Of a DNA stretch of 64,000 nucleotides, positions 56,139-64,000 are shown piece by piece (the first letter of the stretch is position 1; each line of letters starts with the position of its first letter). The notes beneath the pieces were generated by a model. It ran no database searches. It was not told where the DNA came from and saw nothing but the letters and a program-made list of their open reading frames with translations. Both the position numbers and the translations under genes were made by a program. Source of the DNA: Isoetes taiwanensis (Eukaryota > Streptophyta > Lycopodiopsida > Isoetales > Isoetaceae); contig JAJEKV010000059.1 in assembly GCA_021234155.1 (NCBI GenBank), positions 1,690,182-1,754,181 of the forward strand, read 5' to 3'.

Positions 56139-56285
56139 CCGGGAAAGTCCCTTGTCTCGGATATTCCCTCGGCGGGCCGCCAGACTCGGCGGCGCTGCGG
56201 CTTCGCCGCTTGGGCGCCGCCTCGTCTGGCGGCTCCGCCTCAGGAAATTCCCTCGTGGAATTTCCTCTACCAGGACTTTCCCTAG
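56139..56285. repeat. foldback element 5
   Basis: cgggaaagtccc and aggactttccc form the outer arms, and ggcgggccgccagac with gtctggcggctccgcc the GC-rich inner stem. Confidence 0.7.
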
Positions 56286-57948
56286 TACTTTCTTGCAAGT
56301 CAACTTTTGAATGTAGAACCGACCATTTCCCCTGTTTTGAGCATAGCAGGATGCTGGTGGAAAACTGGATGGGCATACACGCTGACTGCAGATCTTCCTT
56401 TACTGCAAGCCTTCACAAACATGGATGCTGGAATTGTTAGAACTTGCCAGGCAAGTTTTTTCGACCAAGTAGGCTGTGATCCCGAGCTGCTTTGCTGTTT
56501 TTCATAATATTACAAGTACAGAGGTGTTCCTTAAGATTTTATTATGCCCAAAATGTAGACCTGCTTATATAGCTGAATATCTAACCTGTTGTATATAAGC
56601 AGAACAAAGTGGATAAGGATGTGCATATTGGGGGAAGCCCATTTGTAATGTACATACTGGATGGATCATTCAAGGAAGCTTGTGAAATGGATAGATGTGA
56701 TTATGAATGGAATATAAATTTGACCTCGAATGTAATCTCTGGCTTCAATCGTTAAATGTTAAATATATGAAGTTCTTACACTATTTAATTTTAAGCTTCC
56801 ACTCTTGCATCATTGAAACTTAGCATAAGAACTCATCGGAACTTAGCACAAGAACTTGTGATTCAAAAGATACTCGATTTCCTAAAAGATTTCATTCCTA
56901 GAAATATAAGATGAGATAAAATATGATTATATTGACTTTTAAATTGTGGTTTGTATTAATTTTTGATTTAAAAACATGCCATGTGTTGATATTTGATTGG
57001 TTAGACATCAGAAACAACTCGTTCTATTTGTAACAGTGTTAGTGTTTATCCGTGTATGATATTGCTCTAATTACACGTCTAAAAACAATTTCAAATTATG
57101 TGGTTTTTCAAATTTTTGATCCAAAAACAACACTAAAAATGGAAGGCCATGTATGATTTTATATTTTTTTTTTCACAAAAACAACATTTGAAAATGACAA
57201 CTACTTAAAGAAAATGATGTGTCTATTTTTTAATTATTACTTGAAAACAATGTTTGAAAACAACCTTATTTTTTAAACAAAACCTGTGGAGTTCTTGAAA
57301 ATTACATAGGCAATTACGACAACAAACGTTCACTCGTTTATGCGAAAACCATAATAGTTAGTTCATGTAGTATGCCTCATTTTATTTTCTTTCCTAAATC
57401 AATGGCAATTACGCAATAAATGTTCACTATTTTTATGCAAAAACCAATAATAGTTAGTCCATGTGGTATGCCCCATTTTTTCCCCCTAAACCAATGGCAG
57501 GTATGACAAGAAATGTTCACTATCTTTATATAAAAACCAATAATACTTAGTCCACGTTTGTGAAAAAAAAAAATAGGACATTTTATTGTAGGAAGTATCG
57601 TTGGTTTATACGAAATAAGGTAAGTAACTTCATTAAAAAAACGGTTTAAGTTATACAAACAAGTAGACTTGAAATCGTTAATGGTTTATGGTCTGCATTA
57701 CCAATCAATATGCATACTTAAACCATGGTAATAAATCACTATTGCAAATCAAACAAACAAACTATCATATAGAACTATGATGCTTAACTGTGGTAACAAA
57801 CTAGGATGATAAGTCATATATAAGAACCACACCATGTAACTAGTAGTGGTAACACATTAACCCACTTAGTAACATCTCTTTTTTATAGTGGTTTCATGTA
57901 AAAACTATTGTGAAAAACTGATAGTGATTGTTTTTCGGGCACCTTGTG
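56286..57948. other. right part of the CACTA-like element
   Basis: AT-rich. From about 57350 the subterminal repeats begin, with three spaced copies of aaaaccaataatagttagtc-like blocks (57352, 57440, 57530) and then gtggtaac words to the terminus. Confidence 0.5.
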
Positions 57949-58073
57949 CTGGTGAATCCCGTTGGGTGGATCGAGCTTTCTCCTACTAACTGGATTATGC
58001 TATTAGTTTCTTGGTTCTTTGCAGGTGAATCATAAGGGTTCTTATCAATTCATAAGGGTTCTTATCACCGACC
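57949..58073 (+). repeat. 3' LTR of chromovirus C, second part
   Basis: ctggtgaatcccgttgggtg and the following sequence to ttcttatca match 42052-42171 of the 5' LTR, including the duplicated cataagggttctta. Confidence 0.9.
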
Positions 58074-58078
58074 CTTAC

Positions 58079-58380
58079 AGCAGCGGCCTGTCGATCTTCA
58101 TCTTTAAAAGAAACGTCAGTACTAGGTGTGCTGAAGCGTGTATGCTCAAAGAGTGCGGCTTACATCGGGGGAGTGGAATGCAAAGCACGAATTGAGTGGA
58201 AGAAGCTATAGTTGAAGACGGCGGATATATCCAGAAATCTAGGAGGAGAATGAAATTTATGAAACCAAATAAATGAATTGCAAAATTGATAAACTCACTT
58301 TCAAGAAAATGACAGTGACATTGATAAACTACAAAGGATTAAAAGACAAGTTAAATAATTAACAACTCCTATGCCATTGA
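58079..58380. other. no recognisable feature
   Basis: Spacer between chromovirus C and the SINE. Confidence 0.4.
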
Positions 58381-58606
58381 AGATAGATAGATAGATAAGA
58401 TTTTAACGTCACGCCACTAGGCAGCATCCAACTGGACATGTGACCACACACCACACTACATTGCTCTGTTGGGCCCTGCCCCCAACCACTTTACATTGCG
58501 TCTGTTGAGCTTTGACACCCAACAGTTCATAGTGCGATTCTGGGCGGTCTCGAACTCGAGACCAGTAGTTGCTGGAACTAGTGTATTACCACTAGAACAA
58601 ACGCCC
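58381..58606 (-). mobile_element. tRNA-derived SINE, copy 2
   Basis: The reverse complement begins gggcgtttgttctagtggta, with the B box ctcgagttcgagaccgccca. Its gggcg and cgccc ends pair like a tRNA acceptor stem, better preserved than in copy 1. It ends gtgacgttaaaat then repeated tatc. tatgcca flanks both sides (58370s and 58620s), a possible short target duplication. Confidence 0.85.
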
Positions 58607-58846
58607 AGACGCTAAACATATGCCAAGTCTCAAGGATATTCTGAAATGTCAAAATGTTGATGATGATTTAAGAATGCAAAACGAGACATTAAAAAATATA
58701 GTGGTCTCTTTACCTCTTGAATCAATAGCAAAGTATATTCCAGATCTAGGAATTCCAAAACAAGTCTATCAAACCAAACAATCAATACATGCATTCAAAA
58801 GTGAACTTATTGACAGACACACGCTCATGTTGATTCTAGAAGTAAA

Positions 58847-59105
58847 GTGATGCACCACAAAGTGCCCATTGATGGTGATGTAGGAGTAACCATCATGACC
58901 AGCAATTTGAGAACGAAACTCAAGTTAGAAGAAATCGCTCTGTCATCATTCAACATTAGAATGGCATATCATAGACAAGTAGAGCCAATTGGCATTCTCA
59001 AAGGAGTATCATTTTCTATTGCAGGAATGAATTTCCAATCGAATTTTGTAATACTCGATACTAAAGCAATGGGAAATACGGATTATCAAGTTTCTGCTAG
59101 ATAGA
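58847..59105 (+). pseudogene. element D protease remnant
   Basis: VPIDGDVGVTIMTSNLRTKL, IRMAYHRQVEPIGILKGVSF and GMNFQSNFVILD follow the plant gypsy protease plan (IDGG-S/x-x-x-NIM, a flap with P-x-G, then F-x-V-L/I). The second active-site Gly is Asp here. Confidence 0.65.
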
Positions 59106-59668
59106 TCATGGTTATGAGAAGCCAAAGTATTACATGATTCGGCAGATAACTTTGTTATAATTAACTAGAGAAGGAAGAGTCACCAATTAGATTTGCCCAC
59201 CATAAATTCTACCACTTTAGAGATTATGCTTATGTTTTTTGATAGTTAACTAGAATATGATGTATCTAAAGAGTATGACGATGATGTAAAATTTTATGAT
59301 CTGATACCCTTAGGAATAGAAATAGGTTGCATGGCCAAATTAGCGGAAGAAGAAATAACATTTCGTAAAACTTTTGAAGAAATTAATGAAGGGTAGATCA
59401 CTCTTGAACCTAGTCCACTTCATGAGGTACAAGAAAACACTTTGCACCTCTATCTAAGTACTCCAGTGGAGGCTGAATTTGATGCAGAAGCAGTACCTCA
59501 AATAGTTTATAAAGGGATGATCCTTCAATCAAGAATTTGCAAAATAGCTAATAATTATTAATGGAATATAAGGACATTTTTGCTTTGAGTTATAATGATA
59601 TACAAGATTTACAAGATATTGATTCCAGTTTATATTTCATGCAAATTCCTTTATTTTCTTATGTAGGA

Positions 59669-59719
59669 CGTGGACGATAAAAATCATTCCATTCTATTTT
59701 ATTCTATGCTTCGGCAATG
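59669..59719 (+). repeat. short retroposon tail insert with 11-bp flanking repeat
   Basis: CTTATGTAGGA occurs at 59658-59668 and 59720-59730. Between them lies cgtggacgataaaaatc and ttcta-like units, like the tail at 690-722. This looks like a severely 5'-truncated LINE or SINE insertion with its target duplication. Confidence 0.5.
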
Positions 59720-59753
59720 CTTATGTAGGAAGTATGGTGTCTCTTAAAAAAAA

Positions 59754-60380
59754 ATGTGTTTTCTAGTAGGACATGGGAACTTGTTAGGTCATATTGTCTG
59801 CAAGAAAGGCGTTCTTACTGGTCTTAATAAGATTCAAATAATTAGAGAGATGCCAACAACACCCACAAACATTACACAAATTAAGAGATTCATGGGTAAA
59901 GGTAATTACTATAGGAAATTCTGTCATAGATTAGCTAAAATTGCAGCAGCTCTTCATGAATTAATTAGTCCAAAATATAAATTTCAGTGGCACCTCAATG
60001 CCATTGAAACTGCATCTATACTCATAGCTTCATGCATCAAAAATTGCAATTGGGCAATAGCCCAACAAGTGGATTCAAACCTCTACCATCATATACATAT
60101 TGTTAATAAACACTTTTACAATAGAAAGAGAGGGATTGGCAATGGTCTTTATTGTCTAAAAGCTCAGGCACTATTTGCTTAGAAGTTTCTTCCATTTCTA
60201 TGTTGACCACCAGCCCCTCTCGTATTTGATCAATGAATCATACGTCACAGGCTGGATCACCCATTGTCTATTGATTCTTCAAGAGTTTAATTTCAAATTA
60301 TACTCAAACCGGGTAGTTTCCATTCTATTCTTAATTATCTGTCTCGATTCACAATCGGAGTTGTCTATTAGGTTTTAATG
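59754..60380 (+). pseudogene. element D tether and RNase H remnant
   Basis: LLGHIVCKKGVLTGLNKIQI, TQIKRFMGKGNYYRKFCHRL and KIAAALHELI mark the post-RT tether. FYVDHQPLSYLINESYVTGW and LLILQEFNFKLY mark the end of RNase H. The catalytic RNase H residues between them are not recognisable. Confidence 0.7.
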
Positions 60381-60620
60381 ATGAATTACCAGATGTTAAT
60401 CTCTTTTGCGTAGTTGATACACTTCCTGGTATAAGGGTATCATATTTATTCATTGGGAAAGATTTCTGCTATACAATGAAAAGATTTCACTAAAACAACT
60501 GCCAAATTTCGTATAATTATTAAGTCGTTTAACATAAGCGAGTTAAGATGTGTCTTACCCCAGAGACGCAATAAATTGTTGAGGAAGCACACCAAAACCT
60601 AAGTGGCAGTCATTTTGCTA

Positions 60621-60621
<1 letters not shown>

Positions 60622-60656
<35 letters not shown>
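60622..60656 (+). repeat. 35-base A run
   Basis: An uninterrupted homopolymer of A inside the integrase zinc-domain region, followed by gaaagaaagaaa. Either a slippage expansion of an A-rich codon stretch or a retroposed poly(A). Confidence 0.85.
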
Positions 60657-60658
<2 letters not shown>

Positions 60659-61128
60659 AAGAAAGAAATAGCAAGAAAATTTCTTCAGTCCGGACTACGA
60701 TCTGCTAGTGAATGAGAAAACCAGAAGAAAGAAATTACATGCTTCTCACACCGGTTCTTCCTTTAGATCCATTTTGAAAAAGTGGGGGATGGATTTTGTG
60801 GATCCAATCCAACCTCCTATAGAACTAGAACAAAGCACAGTATGTTTTAGTCTTAACAAATTATAATACAAAGTGGGCAGAAACTCAATCACTAAAAGAT
60901 AATATTGCCTTAAGTGTCGCAAAAGTACACAATAGCAGATTCTCACAAGGTATGGATGTCCGTTGGAATTGATAAGTGACAGAGGAATATATTTTAATAT
61001 TGAAACTATTCAAATCTTGATAGAAAACTTCTTGATTATTCATAGGAAATTTACTTCTTATTATTCTAGGGCAAATGAACAAGACCAATCAACCAATAAA
61101 ATTCTTGTCATGATCATGAAGAAAATAT

Positions 61129-61210
61129 GTGAAACCAAGCGCTCAGATCGGGAATTAAAGCTACTAGTTGTGAAACCAAGCGCTCAGATCGAGAATTAAA
61201 GCTACTAGTT
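61129..61210 (+). repeat. 41-bp tandem duplication
   Basis: gtgaaaccaagcgctcagat followed by cg(g/a)gaattaaagctactagtt occurs twice head to tail with one mismatch. Confidence 0.85.
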
Positions 61211-61600
61211 GTATTATAGGTATATCGGACATGTTATAATACTGTCACTGGGCACTCACCTTTCCAACTCACGTATGAGATAGAAGCAATCATCCCCTTT
61301 GAGTTTCTACTCCCTAGTCTTAGGGTTGCCATACAAAATCGTTTGTGAATAGATGACTCGACGAAACACAGATTGCTACATCTTGAGGCCCCAGATGAAA
61401 AATGTCAACATGATGTCTGGGCTCAAAAGCTATCTAAGAACAACAAGAAAGCAAGGTTTGATAGACCTCAAAAGAAAAGATACATCAATCCAAGTGATGC
61501 AAATTGATCCACATCGTATGATCGAGATTCTCGTGAGAGGGCAAGCGATATATATTTGGTCCTTTCGTGTTTTTGATGTTCTTCTCATAGCAATATAATA

Positions 61601-62780
61601 GCATCGGGCAAAGTTTCCCTCTTTTTTCCCTTACTATGCCTCATATTGGGTTTATGTTCCTAAGCTTTTTGTTTGTGCCAGATCCAACCCAAGCTCATTA
61701 TTTCCAGTGACGGATAAGTTCAGCCTTTCTTCATCAAGGGCACGTGTTATGTGGTTGGATCGTTCAAACAATCTTACATATGTGGCATTCTGCCATCGTT
61801 TATTGCAAGACACATGCTAATTCATTTCCATCAGTCGACGATTGTTGCATGAAAGACGAGTCGAAAAATTTTCTTGGACGGAAAGGTGATTCACCTTCTC
61901 CAAGGTGGGTTAAATCGTCTTGTGCATGCCCTTTTTACCATTACTGTAGAGGCAATGTGCATGCCTTTTTTAGCAGTATTGTAGAGGCATGTTATATAGT
62001 ACTTCAATTGGGTTGTGAAAACCTTTTTCTAAGTAATAGGGGTTTTGAAATAATTAGTCTACATCTTCTTCTTATGGACATGGAGTGTCTTATTAAATTC
62101 TTAATTTTTCTTTCTACATTTTTTTGGATGCATTCTCACAAGATAGTTTGGATGGAATTATTGTGTTTGTCTCTCATGCTGCATCTAACAAACAGTTTAT
62201 TTTGAAATATTTGGTTTATATATCATCGACTGCATTTAGAATTCGAATATCATATTCATTCTTTCTATATTTCATAACTAACAAGGTGCTGCGCACGGAG
62301 GGTTGCCCTCGGTGGCCAAAGGGGATGTTCTTCTGGTGCCCCGAAGGAATGCTTGTATAGCCCTCGATGTTTCCACATTCTAAGAAAAAAAGCGCATGTA
62401 GCTTAGATGGGAACCCTTTTTGCTTTGTCATAAGAGGCATTGCAATTAAAGCTCAAGATCGACAAAAAACTGAGTCCCACCCAAATATCAAGGTGCTACA
62501 AAAGCAGTAGTATTTGCTCAAAGCTAGCCCCCATTTCGATTGTTGTATCCAAAAATCTATAGATTGCCTAGCTAATCTTTATTTGGACCATCTTCTCTTT
62601 GCATTTCTCTTACTACATCCCTTAAGAATTGCACCATGCAATTTGTCTAGAAACAATAATTTGTACATTTGTGACGCTTGCAAATGCTTCACAAAAATTA
62701 GGTGAGTGTTGAGGATTCATAACATTGCTCTCCATAGTATTTGAAGGTTTTACAAAATGAAGCAAGCCCTGTCTAATCTA
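61601..62780. other. no recognisable gene; conserved block at 62284
   Basis: The open frame at 61744 (153 codons) is hydrophobic without a known pattern. caatgtgcatgcctttttagcagtattgtagaggcatgt and a similar upstream unit (61949-61990) form a local direct repeat. The block at 62284-62310 matches 51836-51862. Confidence 0.4.
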
Positions 62781-63070
62781 CTGTGCCTATGTCGGTCACT
62801 GCTTTCTCTACAAAACATACACATGCTGCCATTTCTCATTTCAAAGCATTAAAATGGACTCTTGACGTGGCACGCTATCTCACCACCCAACCACGAGCCC
62901 TCAGCTATGACACAGCTGCCCCAGAGCTCTCCCCCGAGCTACTGTATAGCATGCACGCCCCTTTGGTCCATCTTTGGACCAAAGCCCTTCTTGGACCAAA
63001 GCCCAAAAAACCATATGGCCTAAAAAGACCTAAAGCCTTTTTTGCCCATCCACGTCTTAGGCATATAGCA
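62781..63070 (-). repeat. probable 3' LTR start of chromovirus E
   Basis: On the minus strand a polypurine tract, caaggggggga, is followed by TGCTATATGCC at 63070, the expected LTR start. The other LTR end was not located, so the left limit is arbitrary. The unit ttggaccaaagccc is repeated at 62973-63003. Confidence 0.5.
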
Positions 63071-63115
63071 TTCCCCCCCTTGACATTGCAGCAGTCCTCT
63101 GCTGCAAAAGGGTGT

Positions 63116-64000
63116 CTAAATACCTTTAGCCATCCGAGCATAATCCTTCCTTGGCCCTCGCTTAGGCCGGCTAGTAGAAGCCTGTGCTTGGACTTCCTCT
63201 TGTCCCTCAGCTTCCTTTGCTTTCCGAGCTTTATATTCTCTAAGAATATCCGGATAAGCTGCTAAAACATTGCCACGCACCCAAGAAGCGTCCTCCGAAG
63301 GTTTGTGAGCGAACTTAACCAAATATTGTCTTGAACCACTAGTGGATTTATCCGCCAAAATTGTTTCCGGCTCTAGAACTTCGGAATCACCAATCAATTC
63401 TGGCTCCGTTAACCTCCCAAGTTGAGGTAACTCCTTACCATGATAAGCCTTTAGGAAATAAACATTCACTACATCATGCATTTTACAACCTTGAGGCAAT
63501 CTCAATTGATATGCATTCTCATTGACCACTTTAATAACTTGAAATGGTCCATGGAAACGGGGTGCCAACTTAAGATCCTTCTTGCGCGCATCTTTCTTAA
63601 AGTGACCTTTATGGATCCTCATCCATACCCTATCTCCTTCCTTAAAAACCATTGGTTGCCGCAACTTAGATGATTTATTTGCAAAAGATGCTTGAGCATC
63701 TCGAATACGAGCTTGAAGCAAGTCTATGAGATCCTTATGCTCAATAACCAAATCATCAAGAATTTGGAACATCCTCACACACTTTCGAAATAGTGGCTCC
63801 TTGACAAGTGACCATAGACCGCCTGAAAAGGGGTCATCTTTATGGTAGGCCCGATAGGTATTATTATACACAAATTCAGCAATAGGCAAATACTCTTCCC
63901 AATGACCTTGATGTTCATTGACAAAACCCCTTAAGATGGAACAAATAACTTTATTCACCACCTCGGATTGTCCATCGGGTTTACGGGTGAAACGCAGAGA
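63116..64000 (-). CDS. chromovirus E Pol C-terminus: integrase and chromodomain, partial
   Basis: The frame is open from the right edge to the stop at 63116 without a break. It starts with the end of the integrase core (KPDGQSEVVNKV then HWEEYLPIAEFVYNNTYRAY), continues through the helical linker and the C-terminal domain (FKEGDRVWMRIHKGHFKKDA, LAPRFHGPFQVIKVVNENAY), then a chromodomain (VLEPETILADK, RQYLVKFAHKPSEDASW). It ends with a basic tail (RPKRGPRKDY). The undamaged frame suggests a younger copy than C or D. Upstream domains lie beyond the window. Confidence 0.88.
   Translation of the reverse strand, partial: SLRFTRKPDGQSEVVNKVICSILRGFVNEHQGHWEEYLPIAEFVYNNTYRAYHKDDPFSGGLWSLVKEPLFRKCVRMFQILDDLVIEHKDLIDLLQARIRDAQASFANKSSKLRQPMVFKEGDRVWMRIHKGHFKKDARKKDLKLAPRFHGPFQVIKVVNENAYQLRLPQGCKMHDVVNVYFLKAYHGKELPQLGRLTEPELIGDSEVLEPETILADKSTSGSRQYLVKFAHKPSEDASWVRGNVLAAYPDILREYKARKAKEAEGQEEVQAQASTSRPKRGPRKDYARMAKGI

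Larger units (their letters stand above)
47585..57948. mobile_element. CACTA-like element, 10.4 kb, carrying gene fragments
   Basis: Inserted in the 3' LTR of chromovirus C. The ends are CACAAGGAACCCAAAA on the left and, on the reverse strand of the right end, CACAAGGTGCCCGAAAA. For several hundred bases inside each end there are many short copies of agtggttt/aaccacta-type words in both orientations, typical of CACTA subterminal repeats. No transposase was found. Contents: a GNAT gene copy, an R2R3-MYB fragment, two unidentified spliced fragments, a SINE and three foldback elements. The expected 3-bp target duplication is not seen (ata on the left, ctg on the right), so the class is not settled. 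Confidence 0.55.
41649..58073 (+). mobile_element. Ty3/gypsy chromovirus C, 3' LTR split by a 10.4-kb insert
   Basis: The 5' LTR is 41649-42171. The primer site TGGTATCAGAGC is at 42174-42185. Gag, protease, RT, RNase H, integrase and a chromodomain follow. The 3' LTR starts at 47144, breaks at about 47581 and resumes at 57949 with ctggtgaatcc, ending ttatca at 58073. The flanks CTGAC (41644-41648) and CCGAC (58074-58078) are a one-mismatch target duplication, which shows that the distant LTR piece is the true end. The internal region without the insert is about 5.5 kb, normal for a chromovirus. Confidence 0.88.
58620..61600 (+). mobile_element. decayed Ty3/gypsy element D, RT core missing
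   Basis: Order of remnants: Gag-linker-like frame (58620-58850), protease (58847-59100), a short pre-RT segment, the tether and RNase H (59754-60380), then integrase (60590-61600). No LTRs were identified. Stops and frameshifts throughout show it is old. Zinc domain, RT core and catalytic residues are mostly lost. Confidence 0.7.
60580..61600 (+). pseudogene. element D integrase remnant
   Basis: EEAHQNLSGSHFAT is the start of the zinc domain and runs into a 35-base A run (60622-60656). Later pieces are KKWGMDFVDPIQPP, CPLELISDRGIYFNI (second catalytic Asp) and TVTGHSPFQLTYEIEAIIPF. A 41-bp tandem duplication lies within it. Confidence 0.65.

Noticed and set aside
47581-57949. Helitron as the carrier of the gene fragments
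   Set aside because: The ends do not fit TC...CTRR inserted between A and T, while inverted CACAAGG termini and subterminal repeats do fit a TIR element. Lack of a clear 3-bp duplication leaves some doubt.

Overview
The window is nuclear DNA from a land plant with a large, retrotransposon-packed genome. The evidence is the set of plant gene remnants (EGY3-type S2P protein, NUG2 GTPase, organic cation transporter, R2R3-MYB with the canonical 130-bp second exon, plant-type GNAT), copia primer sites of the TGGTATC/TAGAGC type, GT-AG introns, and very long nested LTR elements. The repeat content would suit a fern or another large-genome non-seed plant, but I cannot fix the species. No bacterial features, CRISPR arrays or rRNA genes were seen.

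Layout. 1-2.7 kb: the end of an EGY3-like exon that runs into copia gag-like sequence, then two copia remnants. 4.15-26.1 kb: a broken nucleolar GTPase gene (NUG2/GNL2) on the minus strand, split inside one exon by a 20.1-kb LTR element (A: 2.28-kb LTRs, TSD GGAAG). A contains a second complete LTR element (B: 0.58-kb LTRs, TSD ACAAG), which carries an antisense small ORF with its own TATA box. Kinesin-motor exons sit directly upstream of the NUG2 exons in the same orientation. 26.9-32.2 kb: a gene island with a small spliced unknown gene, an organic-cation-transporter exon, and an apparently intact two-exon mitochondrial ribosomal protein bL36 gene too short to appear as a long ORF. 33.3-41.1 kb: a LINE with ORF1 and ORF2, lying head to head with another LINE ORF1 fragment. 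Its ORF2 is interrupted by a 588-bp hAT-like element (8-bp TSD) and by a 1.69-kb solo LTR (5-bp TSD). 41.6-58.1 kb: a chromovirus (C) whose 3' LTR is split by a 10.4-kb CACTA-like element. That insert carries fragments of a GNAT gene, an R2R3-MYB gene and two unidentified spliced genes, plus a SINE and foldback elements. 58.4-61.6 kb: a second SINE copy and a decayed Ty3/gypsy element (D) lacking its RT core. 62.8-64 kb: the minus-strand 3' end of another chromovirus (E), running off the window.

How it fits together. Order of events can be read from the nesting: NUG2 copy, then A, then B; LINE, then hAT and solo LTR; chromovirus C, then the CACTA-like carrier, with SINE and foldbacks inside it. 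The only gene that looks ready to function is bL36m. The host-like fragments are otherwise truncated, frameshifted or stop-containing.

A caution on sequence quality: paired LTRs that should be nearly identical differ mainly where one copy has CAG or CTG and the other has CGG, CGA or CG. That pattern suits long-read miscalls at CHG-methylated sites better than mutation, so many frameshifts in A and B may be artefacts.
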